Shown here one piece after another: positions 10,604 through 18,681 of a DNA stretch of 64,000 bases. The DNA is from Immundisolibacter sp. Its GTDB lineage: Bacteria; Pseudomonadota; Gammaproteobacteria; Immundisolibacterales; Immundisolibacteraceae. Position 1 is the stretch's first letter; each line of letters begins with the position of its first letter. The stretch covers positions 310,001-374,000 of the forward strand of contig NZ_JACIZD010000002.1 in assembly GCF_014359565.1 (NCBI RefSeq). The letters run 5' to 3'. The translations under genes were made by a program, and so were the position numbers. The notes beneath the pieces are model-generated. The model saw only the letters and a list, made by a program, of their open reading frames with translations, made no database searches and was not told where the DNA came from.

Positions 10604-11596
10604 ATGAACTCTGGCCCGTCCATTATCGACCCCCTGCACCGAATGCCGGAGCTACCGCGCCTGCGCCTTGGCGTCAGCGCCTGCCTGCTCGGCCAGCCGG
10701 TGCGTTACGACGGCGGCCACAAGCGCGACAGCTTCGTAGCCGACCTGCTGGGGACACACTTCGAGCTGCTGCCGCTGTGCCCGGAGGTGGCCATCGGCCT
10801 GGGCGTGCCGCGCCGGCCGATCCGGCTGGTGCAGACCGCCGCCGGCCTGCGCGTGCGCGGCGTGCACGACCCGGCACTGGACGTGACCGATGCGCTGGAC
10901 GGCGAGGCGGCGCGCGTCAGTCGCGATCTGCCGGACCTGTGCGGCTACGTGCTGAAGAAAAATTCGCCCAGCTGCGGCATGGCAAGAGTCAAGACCTACA
11001 CCGAAGCGGGCATGCCGAACGGCCGCGCCAGCGGCGCCTATGCCGCCGGCCTGATGGCGCGCCAGGCCCTGCTGCCGGTGGAGGAGGAAGGTCGCCTGAA
11101 CGATCCGCCGCTGCGCGAGAACTTCATCGAGCGGGTGTTCGCCTATGCCCGCTGGCAGGCCCTGACGGCGAGCGAGGTGAGCGGTGCGGCGCTGGTCGAC
11201 TTCCACAGCCGCCACAAGTATCAGCTGCTGGCCCACAACCAGGCCGCCTACCGGCGCCTGGGTCCGCTGGTGGCCGGCGCCGGCCGGCGCCCGGCGCCAC
11301 AGCTGCTGGACCAGTACGGTCGCGAGTTCATGGCCGCGCTGGCGCGGCCCGCCAGCGTCGGCAACCACGTCAACGTGCTGCAGCACCTGGTCGGGTATCT
11401 GAAGGACGCGCTCGACCCAGGCGACAAGACCGAACTGCAGGCGGCCATCGACGCCTACCGGACCGGCCGCGGCCCGCTGCTGGTGCCAATCACCTTGCTG
11501 CGCCATCACCTGCGACGCCATCCGCAGCCCTGGGCGGCGCGGCAGACCTACCTGCATCCCGACCCGCGCGAGCAGCTGTTGCGCTATCACGCCTGA
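10604..11596 (+). CDS. DUF523 and DUF1722 domain protein (YbgA-like)
   Basis: A 330-residue two-domain protein. The N-terminal half is DUF523, with conserved motifs GVSACLLGQPVRYDG, LCPEV and KNSPSCG. The C-terminal half is DUF1722 (YbgA), with DFHSRHKYQLLAHN and GNHVNVLQHLVGY. Fusions of these domains are common in proteobacteria. Some relatives have been linked to desulfidase or sulfur chemistry and, through genome context, to photolyase genes; no photolyase lies here. Function is unproven. Confidence 0.85.
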   Translation: MNSGPSIIDPLHRMPELPRLRLGVSACLLGQPVRYDGGHKRDSFVADLLGTHFELLPLCPEVAIGLGVPRRPIRLVQTAAGLRVRGVHDPALDVTDALDGEAARVSRDLPDLCGYVLKKNSPSCGMARVKTYTEAGMPNGRASGAYAAGLMARQALLPVEEEGRLNDPPLRENFIERVFAYARWQALTASEVSGAALVDFHSRHKYQLLAHNQAAYRRLGPLVAGAGRRPAPQLLDQYGREFMAALARPASVGNHVNVLQHLVGYLKDALDPGDKTELQAAIDAYRTGRGPLLVPITLLRHHLRRHPQPWAARQTYLHPDPREQLLRYHA

Positions 11597-11604
11597 AGGC
11601 GGCG

Positions 11605-11626
11605 CCGGGCGAGCGGGCACGCCCGG
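11605..11626. terminator. Hairpin between convergent genes
   Basis: A 7-bp perfect stem CCGGGCG/CGCCCGG with an 8-nt loop follows the DUF523 gene by 8 nt. There is no clear T-run, so it is only a possible terminator. Nothing else is seen in 11627-11727. Confidence 0.3.
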
Positions 11627-11727
11627 ACGCAGGCGGGTGCCGCAGGGCGCAGCTGCGCCGCGGCAAGGGAGCTTGCGTGGACCGCTGCGGCCGGGTGGTA
11701 CCGGCATGCCGGTCGATGGCCGCCCGC

Positions 11728-12909
11728 TCAGCCGGCGCCGCCGTCCACACGCGGCCGGCTCAGCATGGGCGCATAACACCACACGAACAGGCCAAACCCG
11801 AGGCACCACAGCGCCGCCGACACGGCCACCGCCAGGCGCGGCGCCACGCCGGCCAGTCCGGCGCGCACGGCCGCGGCCACAGCGACGGCCCCGAACGCGA
11901 GCGACATCAATGCCGGCGGCTGCAGCGCCCGCCCGGTGTGGCCCAGGCTGACGCGCGCCATCATGGCCAGGATCAGACCGCCTATGGTGCCGATGGTGAA
12001 CAGGTGCAGCGCCGCACTGCCCAGGATCGGCAGACCCAGGTGCCAGGCCGCCAGCCCCAGCAGCGCCAACACCAGCCAGGCGTAGGCCAGGTGCAGCGAC
12101 CACAGCAGCGGCACGCGCAAAACGCCAGGCCGAAACCAGCGCGCCAGGCGCACGGCATGGGCGATCCCCAGCAGCAGGAACAGCGGCGCCAGACGCCTGT
12201 CCGGCGCCAGCCCCGCCCCGGCGAGCGCCAGCCCCGCGAACAGCGGCAGGCCGCCGTGGGCCAGTGCCTCCAGCCAGCGGCGCGGGGCGATCGGCGCTGG
12301 CAGTTGCAGGCCGCTCGCGGTGAACAACGGAATCACGCGCCCGCCGACGATGGCGATGACCGTGCCGATCAGCCACAGCGCGGCCCACAGGGCGCGGCGC
12401 AACCATTCGAAATCGCCCGCCGCCAGCGCCCCCAGCGCCAGCGCGTCCGTCAGCGTCAGCAGCACCAGCAGCGCGACCAGCGGATAGTTGCGCCGCTGCC
12501 CGACGCGCCCGAGCTGCCAGCCCACACGCACCGCCACCGCCGGCAGGAACGCGAGTTCCAGCGCCACCAGCACCGGCCAGGGCAAACCCGGCCACAGCCA
12601 GCCGATGCGCGCCGCCAGCCACAGCGCGAACACTGCTGCAAGCCACCGGCCGCGCAGCCCGGGCGAGCCGGTCCAGGCCTGCACCGCGGTGAGCAGAAAC
12701 CCGGCGATCACCGCCACGGCAAAGCCGAACGGCATCTCGTGCATGTGCCAGGTCAGCCAGCTGCCGCGCGGCGCGAGTCCGCCCAGCCAGCCGGCGTAGG
12801 CCGCCGCCCACAGCCCCGCCGCCAGCACGGCGAACAGCGCGGCGCCCAGAAAAAACGGCCGAAAGCCGAGCCGCAGCAGCGGCACTCCGGCCGCCGGTTT
12901 GGCGATCAT
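11728..12909 (-). CDS. nnrS: NnrS family haem/copper membrane protein
   Basis: NnrS proteins are multi-pass membrane proteins that protect cells from nitric oxide and other nitrosative stress. The 393 residues contain about twelve hydrophobic segments. The signature WHMHEMPFG lies near residues 54-62, and MMARVSLGHTGR near residue 315, the regions holding the conserved metal-ligand histidines. The ATG at 12909 was preferred; a GTG at 12930 is in frame. The gene lies 47 nt downstream of the hemerythrin gene and on the same strand as hmp, so the three likely form a nitric-oxide-response unit divergent from norR. Confidence 0.9.
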   Translation of the reverse strand: MIAKPAAGVPLLRLGFRPFFLGAALFAVLAAGLWAAAYAGWLGGLAPRGSWLTWHMHEMPFGFAVAVIAGFLLTAVQAWTGSPGLRGRWLAAVFALWLAARIGWLWPGLPWPVLVALELAFLPAVAVRVGWQLGRVGQRRNYPLVALLVLLTLTDALALGALAAGDFEWLRRALWAALWLIGTVIAIVGGRVIPLFTASGLQLPAPIAPRRWLEALAHGGLPLFAGLALAGAGLAPDRRLAPLFLLLGIAHAVRLARWFRPGVLRVPLLWSLHLAYAWLVLALLGLAAWHLGLPILGSAALHLFTIGTIGGLILAMMARVSLGHTGRALQPPALMSLAFGAVAVAAAVRAGLAGVAPRLAVAVSAALWCLGFGLFVWCYAPMLSRPRVDGGAG

Positions 12910-12956
12910 CGGCTCGCCGGCGGATCGCACGGTCGTTCCGGCTCGCCGGCGAGCGC

Positions 12957-13520
12957 CTACTGCGCCTGCCCCAGCAGGGCGGCCATCTCGTCCGCAAAGG
13001 CCACGAAGCGGTCGTGGTCCTGGCCGAGGTCGATTTCCGCCTGTTCGAACCGCGCGCCCAGGGCATCCAGCTCGGCCTCGGTGAACAGGCGGCGCGCCAT
13101 CGGAAACACCATTTCGTCTTCCTTCCAGATGTGGTTCGGATACAGCTGCTGGATGCCGGCGATGGCGCTGCGTGCGGCGCTGCTGGCGGATGCGTCGCCG
13201 CCGGCCAGCGCCGCGGTCGCGGTTGCCAGCGCGCCGACCAGTTCGCGCCCCCTGGCGTGTTCACGCAGCAGTCCTTCCAGCGGACAGCCGCCGTGCGGCA
13301 CGCCCTTGTCCTCCATGGCCGGGAACAGGATGGCTTCTTCCTTGGCGTGATGGCACTGGTCGGCGAACTCGCGCATGAAGGCGACGATGTTGCGCAGGCG
13401 CGCGCGGTCCGGCATGCGGCCAGCCGCCAGGTCCTGGTCGATGGCGCTCAGGCCGTGCACCACCTGCAGGATGTGGTGATGCTCGTGCATGAGCTGGTGA
13501 ATAGGGTTGTCATGAGACAT
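12957..13520 (-). CDS. Hemerythrin-like di-iron protein
   Basis: A 187-residue four-helix hemerythrin domain. The ligand pattern is visible: HEHHHIL near residue 13, HHAKEE with ILFPAME near 57-67, and NHIWKEDEMVFP near 129-140, giving the His and Glu residues of a di-iron site. Such proteins bind O2 or NO, and YtfE-type relatives repair iron damaged by NO. The ATG at 13520 has a GGGAGC ribosome-binding site; the frame is open upstream. It sits between hmp and nnrS, which supports an NO-related role. Confidence 0.9.
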   Translation of the reverse strand: MSHDNPIHQLMHEHHHILQVVHGLSAIDQDLAAGRMPDRARLRNIVAFMREFADQCHHAKEEAILFPAMEDKGVPHGGCPLEGLLREHARGRELVGALATATAALAGGDASASSAARSAIAGIQQLYPNHIWKEDEMVFPMARRLFTEAELDALGARFEQAEIDLGQDHDRFVAFADEMAALLGQAQ

Positions 13521-13613
13521 GGCGAATAGCTCCCGATGATGTCCGGATCTGCCGTGACTGACCGCCTGCCAAGGGTAATCCACGCCACGGCGGGCGGTGA
13601 TGACGCGTCCGGG

Positions 13614-14792
13614 TCAGCCCTCCAGCGCCGCTGCCGGGCCGAAGAACTCCCAGTGCATCTGCCCGGCCGGCACGCCAAGCTCGCCCAGCATGCGCTTGAT
13701 GGCGCCCATGAACGGCGGTGGACCGACGAAATAGGCATCCACATCGCGCGCCGATGGCAAGCAGCGCGCCAGCAACTCGGGGCTTGCCCGGCCGTAAGCG
13801 TCCGCCTGTACGGCGCCATCTTCCTCGTAACAATAAAACCGCCGCGCCTGCGCATGCCGGACCACCAGGTCGTCCACCCAGTCCCGAAACGCATGCACCC
13901 GGCCGCTGCGCGCGAAGTGCAGGAAGGTCACCGGCCGGTTTTGCTCGTGCGCCGCGTGCAGCATGGGCAGCGTGGGGGTGATGCCGACGCCGCCGCTGAT
14001 CAGCACCAGCGGCCGGCTGCCCGGCTGCAGCACGAAATCGCCGGCCGGCGGAAACAGATCGATCGTCGCACCGGTGCCGACCGCATCGTGCAGGAAATTC
14101 GAGACCAGCCCGCCCGCCTCGCGCTTGACGCTGATGCGGTAGGTCGACCCGTTGGGCGGGGCGGAGAGCGAGTAATTGCGCCGCACCTCCTGGCCGTCGA
14201 CGGTGAGTTTCAGACCGATGTACTGGCCCGGCCGGAAGGCCATCACCGGACCACCGTCGGCCGGTTGCAGGTACAGCGAGACGATCTCGTCGCACTCGAT
14301 CACCTTGCGCGCCACCTGAAACGGTCTTGCGCCGCGCCAGCCGCCGGGCGCTGTCGCAGCGGCCGCGTAGACCTCCGCCTCGGCACCGATCAACAGGTCC
14401 GCGAGCTGCTGGTAGGCCGCCGCCCAGGCCGCGATGACCGCATCGGTCGCCACCTCCGCGCCCAGCACCTCGCGAATCGCCCGCAGCAGGCAGGTGCCGA
14501 CGATCGGGTACTGCTCCGGCAGCACCTGCAGCGAGACATGCTTTTGCACCACCTGCCCGACCAGCGGCCCGAGCGCGTCCAGGTGGTCGATATGGCGGGC
14601 GTATTGCAGGATGCCGTTGGCGAGCGCCCGTGGCTGCGCGCCGCTGGCCTGGTGGGCCTGGTTGAACAGCGGGCGCACCTGCGGGTACTCGTCCAGCATG
14701 ATGCCGTAGAAGTGGCGGGTGAGCGCCTCGCCGCCGGCCTCCAGCAGCGGCACGGTGGCCTTGACCAGATCGCGGTGTTGTTCGGAAAGCAT
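13614..14792 (-). CDS. hmp: Flavohemoglobin, nitric oxide dioxygenase
   Basis: Converts NO and O2 to nitrate using NAD(P)H. The 392-residue length matches E. coli Hmp (396). An N-terminal globin domain (1-140) is followed by an FAD domain with RNYSLS near residue 208 and an NAD domain with SGGVGITPT near 270. The ATG at 14792 has a GGAG ribosome-binding site 9 nt upstream and starts at the usual globin N-terminus; the longer open frame is not homologous. It is divergent from norR, and three NorR-type sites lie in and just beyond the intergenic region. The 5' leader is about 100 nt. Confidence 0.96.
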   Translation of the reverse strand: MLSEQHRDLVKATVPLLEAGGEALTRHFYGIMLDEYPQVRPLFNQAHQASGAQPRALANGILQYARHIDHLDALGPLVGQVVQKHVSLQVLPEQYPIVGTCLLRAIREVLGAEVATDAVIAAWAAAYQQLADLLIGAEAEVYAAAATAPGGWRGARPFQVARKVIECDEIVSLYLQPADGGPVMAFRPGQYIGLKLTVDGQEVRRNYSLSAPPNGSTYRISVKREAGGLVSNFLHDAVGTGATIDLFPPAGDFVLQPGSRPLVLISGGVGITPTLPMLHAAHEQNRPVTFLHFARSGRVHAFRDWVDDLVVRHAQARRFYCYEEDGAVQADAYGRASPELLARCLPSARDVDAYFVGPPPFMGAIKRMLGELGVPAGQMHWEFFGPAAALEG

Positions 14793-14896
14793 TGTCTGAC
14801 TCCATGGCAGTGCGTTGATCCCGGACCTGGCCGGTCGCGCGTCCACCCTGCCGGGTGGCTGCGCGCAACACGGTTTGTCCGTCCCGCAGTGCACAT

Positions 14897-14912
14897 CTCA
14901 CGTTTCGTGCCA
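14897..14912 (-). promoter_or_regulatory. Candidate sigma54 promoter of hmp
   Basis: On the minus strand TGGCACGAAACGTGAG has a perfect -24 element (TGGCACG) but a poor -12 element (GTGAG instead of TTGCA). Its position fits: the NorR sites lie about 50, 75 and 97 bp upstream and the hmp start 105 nt downstream. Confidence 0.4.
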
Positions 14913-14954
14913 TGCAGGAAAACCGCACGGTTACACGCAGGCCGCCTTCACGAT

Positions 14955-15012
14955 GTCAGAATGACAAATCTTCAATGAGGTCGATACGACATCTCGGAGC
15001 AGTCAAAATGAC
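14955..15012. promoter_or_regulatory. Three NorR enhancer sites
   Basis: Three 11-bp palindromes fit the NorR pattern GTCA-N3-TGAC. They are GTCAGAATGAC (14955-14965, perfect), GTCGATACGAC (14980-14990, one change per half) and GTCAAAATGAC (15002-15012, perfect). Spacings are 25 and 22 bp. E. coli NorR also uses three sites. The third overlaps the norR start codon, so NorR binding could repress its own gene while activating hmp. Confidence 0.8.
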
Positions 15013-16555
15013 CCCACCCCAACAGCTCGCCGCCTTCGCGCAGGTGGTCGAAACCCTGGCGCGGGACGAGCCCGACGAGGCCCGTTACCGGCACCTGCTG
15101 GAAGCCGCACTGGCGCTTTTCCCCTGTGACGCCACTGCGCTGCTGCGTCTGGAAGGCGACACGCTGCAACCGCTGGCGGTGATCGGACTGAGCCATGACA
15201 CGCTGGGGCGGCGCTTTCGCCTGCAGGACCACCCACGCCTGCTGACGCTACTGCAGCGGCGCGGGCCGACGCGCCTGGCGGCCGACTGTCAGCTGCCCGA
15301 CCCCTACGACGGGCTGGTCGAGGGGCGAACCGGCCAGCTCGAAGTGCACGACTGCATGGGCTGCCCGCTGTACGTCGACGAACATCCCTGGGGCCTGCTG
15401 ACGCTGGATGCGCTGGACCCGCAGGCCTTCGGCGGCGTCGATCTGGATCTGCTGGAGGCTTACGGCCGGTTGGCCAGCGCCGTCGTGGCGCTCGGCGAGC
15501 GCATCGGCAGCCTCGCCCAGCAGGCACAGCGCGAGCAACAGCTGGCGCGCACCCTGGCCGAAGACCCGGCGCTGCTGCGCCAGCGCGAACTGATCGGCCA
15601 CAGCGCGCCCATGCGCCGCCTGCAGGCCGAGATCGACACGGTGGCCGCCACCGACCTGACGGTGCTGATCGGCGGCGAGACCGGCGTCGGCAAGGAACTG
15701 GTGGCACAGGCCATCCACGCCCGCTCGCGCCGTGCGCAGCAGCCGCTGATCACCCTCAACTGCGCCGCCCTGCCGGACAACCTGGTCGAAAGCGAGCTGT
15801 TCGGCCATGTGCGCGGCGCGTTCACCGGCGCGCTGCGCGAGCGCTGCGGCAAGTTCGAACTGGCCGACGGCGGCACCCTGCTGCTGGACGAAATCGGCGA
15901 GCTGCCGCTGGCGGTGCAGGCCAAATTGCTGCGCGTGCTGCAAAGCGGCCAGTTGCAGCGCCTGGGCTCGGATCGCGAACACCACGTCGACGTGCGCGTG
16001 CTGGCCGCCACCAACCGGGATCTGGCGGCGGAAGTCCGCGCCGGGCGTTTTCGCGCCGACCTGTACCACCGGCTGAGCGCCTATCCGCTCACCGTACCGC
16101 CGCTGCGCGAGCGTGGCCGCGACGTGCTGCTGCTGGCCGGCGGCTTCCTGGAGGAAAACCGCGTGCGCCTGGGGCTGCGCGGCCTGCGCCTGGCCGCCGA
16201 CGCGCAGCAGGCCCTGCTGCACCAGCCCTGGCCCGGCAACGTGCGCGAGCTCGAACACCTGATCGGCCGGGCCGCCCTGCGCGCGCTGGCGCAGCAGCCG
16301 CAGCGCCCGCGCATCCTGACCGTGCATGCGCAGCATCTGGACCTGTCGCCGACGGCCAGCGCAGCGGTCGACGATGCACCCGCCAACACGCCGCCCGCCC
16401 AGACCGGCCTGCGCCAGGCGGTCGCAGACCTGCAGCGACGCATGATCGAGCAGGCCCTGAGCCGTCACGCCGGCAACTGGGCCGCTGCCGCGCGCGAATT
16501 GCGGCAGGATCGGGGCAACCTGCAGCGCCTGGCCGGACGCCTTGGCCTGAAATAG
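15008..16555 (+). CDS. norR: Nitric oxide-sensing sigma54 activator NorR
   Basis: A 515-residue enhancer-binding protein. The N-terminal GAF domain carries the residues that ligate the NO-sensing iron in E. coli NorR; the equivalents here are R77, D98, D101, C116 and D134. The AAA+ domain has Walker A GETGVGKE (223-230), the sigma54 contact loop GAFTGA (270-275) and Walker B LLLDEI (291-296). A Fis-type helix-turn-helix is at the C-terminus. The ATG at 15008 aligns with known NorR starts and lies inside the third NorR site. Its divergent target here is hmp rather than the flavorubredoxin genes of E. coli. Confidence 0.95.
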   Translation: MTPPQQLAAFAQVVETLARDEPDEARYRHLLEAALALFPCDATALLRLEGDTLQPLAVIGLSHDTLGRRFRLQDHPRLLTLLQRRGPTRLAADCQLPDPYDGLVEGRTGQLEVHDCMGCPLYVDEHPWGLLTLDALDPQAFGGVDLDLLEAYGRLASAVVALGERIGSLAQQAQREQQLARTLAEDPALLRQRELIGHSAPMRRLQAEIDTVAATDLTVLIGGETGVGKELVAQAIHARSRRAQQPLITLNCAALPDNLVESELFGHVRGAFTGALRERCGKFELADGGTLLLDEIGELPLAVQAKLLRVLQSGQLQRLGSDREHHVDVRVLAATNRDLAAEVRAGRFRADLYHRLSAYPLTVPPLRERGRDVLLLAGGFLEENRVRLGLRGLRLAADAQQALLHQPWPGNVRELEHLIGRAALRALAQQPQRPRILTVHAQHLDLSPTASAAVDDAPANTPPAQTGLRQAVADLQRRMIEQALSRHAGNWAAAARELRQDRGNLQRLAGRLGLK

Positions 16556-16584
16556 GGCCTGACCCGGCGATTTCGCGCAGCGTA

Positions 16585-16658
16585 TTGATCGGCATCAAGC
16601 CGGCGCCGCCCCCTTATCGACAAGCGTCAAAGTGCTATCTGCCAGGCCTCGCGATACT
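16585..16658 (+). promoter_or_regulatory. Tandem FNR sites and promoter of ompW
   Basis: TTGATCGGCATCAA (16585-16598) is a perfect FNR consensus palindrome. A weaker site TCGACAAGCGTCAA (16617-16630) lies 32 bp downstream, three helical turns away. A -10-like GATACT at 16653-16658 would put the second site at about -41.5. OmpW is FNR-controlled in E. coli, which fits. Confidence 0.65.
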
Positions 16659-16737
16659 GGCTTGGCGTTGATTGCTCGTGCAGTCCGCGCCACAGCGCGG
16701 CACATGGTGTGCCGCCGTAACGGGAGGTACCCAACCC

Positions 16738-17424
16738 ATGACGATGATCCATGACGCCGGCCGCGTCGCTGCCCTCGGCCTGGTCCTCGCCGGCGCGGCA
16801 CAGTCCGCGGCAGCTTATGAAGCCGGTGACCTGCTGGTCCGCGGCCGCGTGATCGCCGTCGATCCGCGCGAGGACAGCGGCACGGTGAAAAGCAGCGTCG
16901 CCGGCGCCATTCCGGGCAGCGGCGCCGGGCTTGATTCCAACATCACCCCGGAGCTGGATTTCACTTACATGCTGACGCCCAACTGGGGCCTAGAGCTGAT
17001 CCTGGCGTCCAGCGAACACGACGTCAGTGGCACCGGGACGCTCGCCGGCCTGGGCAAGCTGTTCGATGCGCGCACACTGCCGCCGACGCTCACCGTGCAA
17101 TACCACTTCAACACCAACGGCGGCATCCGCCCGTACGTCGGGATCGGCCTGAACTACACGCTGTTCTTCAACGAGGACGCCACATCCGACTTCAAGTCGG
17201 CGATGGGCGGCAAGGCCAACGTGGAACTGGACGACTCCTGGGGCTTGGCCGGCAATGTCGGCGTGGACGTGGCCATCAACAAGGACTGGTTCGTCAACGC
17301 CGACGTCAAGTACATCGATATGGATACCACCGCCACCATCAAGACCAACGCCCTGGGGCGCCTGAAGGTGGACGTGGACGTCGATCCTTGGGTCTACGGC
17401 ATCGGCATCGGCCGTCGCTTCTGA
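16738..17424 (+). CDS. ompW: OmpW family outer membrane protein
   Basis: An eight-stranded outer-membrane beta-barrel thought to pass small hydrophobic molecules across the outer membrane. The 228 residues begin with a signal peptide (cleavage likely after AQSAAA, residue 26). The mature start GDLLVRGRVI is the family hallmark, and the protein ends in an aromatic residue (RRF), as barrel proteins do. The ATG at 16738 has a GGGAGGT ribosome-binding site. Two FNR-type sites lie upstream. In a hydrocarbon-degrading context, uptake of hydrophobic substrates is a reasonable inference (AlkL is a relative). Confidence 0.92.
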   Translation: MTMIHDAGRVAALGLVLAGAAQSAAAYEAGDLLVRGRVIAVDPREDSGTVKSSVAGAIPGSGAGLDSNITPELDFTYMLTPNWGLELILASSEHDVSGTGTLAGLGKLFDARTLPPTLTVQYHFNTNGGIRPYVGIGLNYTLFFNEDATSDFKSAMGGKANVELDDSWGLAGNVGVDVAINKDWFVNADVKYIDMDTTATIKTNALGRLKVDVDVDPWVYGIGIGRRF

Positions 17425-17430
17425 TCTTTC

Positions 17431-17458
17431 GGTCGCCGCCGGGCAACCGGCGGCGACC
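17431..17458. terminator. Bidirectional hairpin between ompW and the glycosyltransferase
   Basis: A perfect 12-bp stem GGTCGCCGCCGG with a GCAA tetraloop lies 6 nt after ompW and 15 nt from the convergent gene end. There is no long T-run, but the position and stability suit a shared terminator. Confidence 0.65.
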
Positions 17459-17472
17459 GCACAAACGGCGCC

Positions 17473-18555
17473 TCACTTGCGCCAGGTGTAGACGCTGGTC
17501 ACGGCGTAGTTCCACACTGCGCCGACCAGCACCCCGGACAGGGCCGACAGCAACCAGAAGGTCTGCCGGTCGAACAGATACGCCGCGATGCCCACGTTGG
17601 CAAAGGCGCCCACGCTGCAGGCCAGCACGAACGACAGCCAGCCTGTGAAGAAACGCCAACCGCGCCGGCGCCGGTCGCGATAGGTCAGGCTATTGTTCAG
17701 GACGTAGTTGAAGCCCATGGCCACCAGCGTGGCCAGCGCCTGCGCCGCCACAAAGTCCATGCCCAGGCCGCGAAACGCCAGCCCCAGCACGGCCAGATGC
17801 ACCCCGACGCCCAGGCCGCCGATGGCCGAGAAGGCGAGGAACCTGACCGGCACGAAACGCCCAACCAGCTTGTCCGCCAGCAGCATCAGGTAGTCCCAAA
17901 CCACCTTGCTGTCGAGCTTGCTGTGGCCGGCCTGACGCGCGCGAAAGGTGTAGGGCAGCTCGACGAAGCGCAGCGGCCGCGGCGCCGACGCGAACAGGTC
18001 GACCAGGATCTTGTAGCCGATGGCCGACACGCCGTGGCGCAGGCAGTCCATCAGCGCCGGCCGGGTCAGCATGAAAAAGCCGCTCATCGGGTCGCTCAGG
18101 TCGGCCTTGAGCACCGCCCGGCTCAGGCGCGTGGCCAGGCGGCTGATGCCCTGACGCTGGCTGGAAAAATCGCCAACGCCACCACCGGCGACATGGCGGC
18201 TGCCGATGACGATGTCGGTCCCACCGCCGCGCAGGGTATCCAGCATGGCCGGCAGCAGGGCCGGATCGTGCTGCAGGTCGCCGTCCATGACCGCCACATA
18301 CGGTGCCGACGAGGCCAGCATGCCCTCGATGCAGGCGCTGGCCAGACCCCGGCGGCCGATCCGCTGCAGGCAACGCACACGCCGGTCGCGCTGCGCCATC
18401 TCCCGCACCCGGTCGGCCGTGCCGTCGGGCGAGTCGTCGTCCACGAACAGCAGTTCCCAGTCGACGCCGGCCAGCGCCTGTTCGACTTCCGCCACCACGG
18501 CGGCGATGTTCCCGGCTTCATTGAAGGTGGGTACTACGACGGTCAGCTCGGGCAT
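17473..18555 (-). CDS. Polyprenyl-phosphate glycosyltransferase with GtrA-like membrane domain
   Basis: A fusion of a family 2 glycosyltransferase (residues 1-230) and a four-helix GtrA-like membrane domain (235-360). The transferase has TVVVPTFNEAGNI, the nucleotide-binding VDDDSPDGTAD, and the DXD-like motif VMDGDLQHDP near 90-99. It resembles dolichol-phosphate mannosyltransferase (DPM1-like). It should load a sugar onto undecaprenyl phosphate and may help flip it for modification of lipopolysaccharide or other envelope glycans. No glycan gene cluster is nearby, so the sugar is unknown. Confidence 0.9.
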   Translation of the reverse strand: MPELTVVVPTFNEAGNIAAVVAEVEQALAGVDWELLFVDDDSPDGTADRVREMAQRDRRVRCLQRIGRRGLASACIEGMLASSAPYVAVMDGDLQHDPALLPAMLDTLRGGGTDIVIGSRHVAGGGVGDFSSQRQGISRLATRLSRAVLKADLSDPMSGFFMLTRPALMDCLRHGVSAIGYKILVDLFASAPRPLRFVELPYTFRARQAGHSKLDSKVVWDYLMLLADKLVGRFVPVRFLAFSAIGGLGVGVHLAVLGLAFRGLGMDFVAAQALATLVAMGFNYVLNNSLTYRDRRRRGWRFFTGWLSFVLACSVGAFANVGIAAYLFDRQTFWLLSALSGVLVGAVWNYAVTSVYTWRK

Positions 18556-18681
18556 CCAGGCGCTCGCTCAGGGGACTGCAAAGCGGCGGATTGTCGGTCA
18601 TCGGACGGCCATCCTTGACGCCCTGACGAACAAAACCGCGCCAGCGCGAGCTGCGCCGGGCGCCTGTACCCGATTCTGGGC

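Noticed and set aside
10777-13350. An 857-codon open frame on the plus strand, and an 870-codon one opposite at 10652-13264
   Set aside because: Both cross real genes with known domains (DUF523/DUF1722, nnrS, hemerythrin) in other frames and show only Arg/Ala/Pro-rich low-complexity translation.
13521-13613. A possible FNR site (TTGGC...GGTCA) before the hemerythrin gene
   Set aside because: The half-site spacing is off by one and the arms are degenerate.
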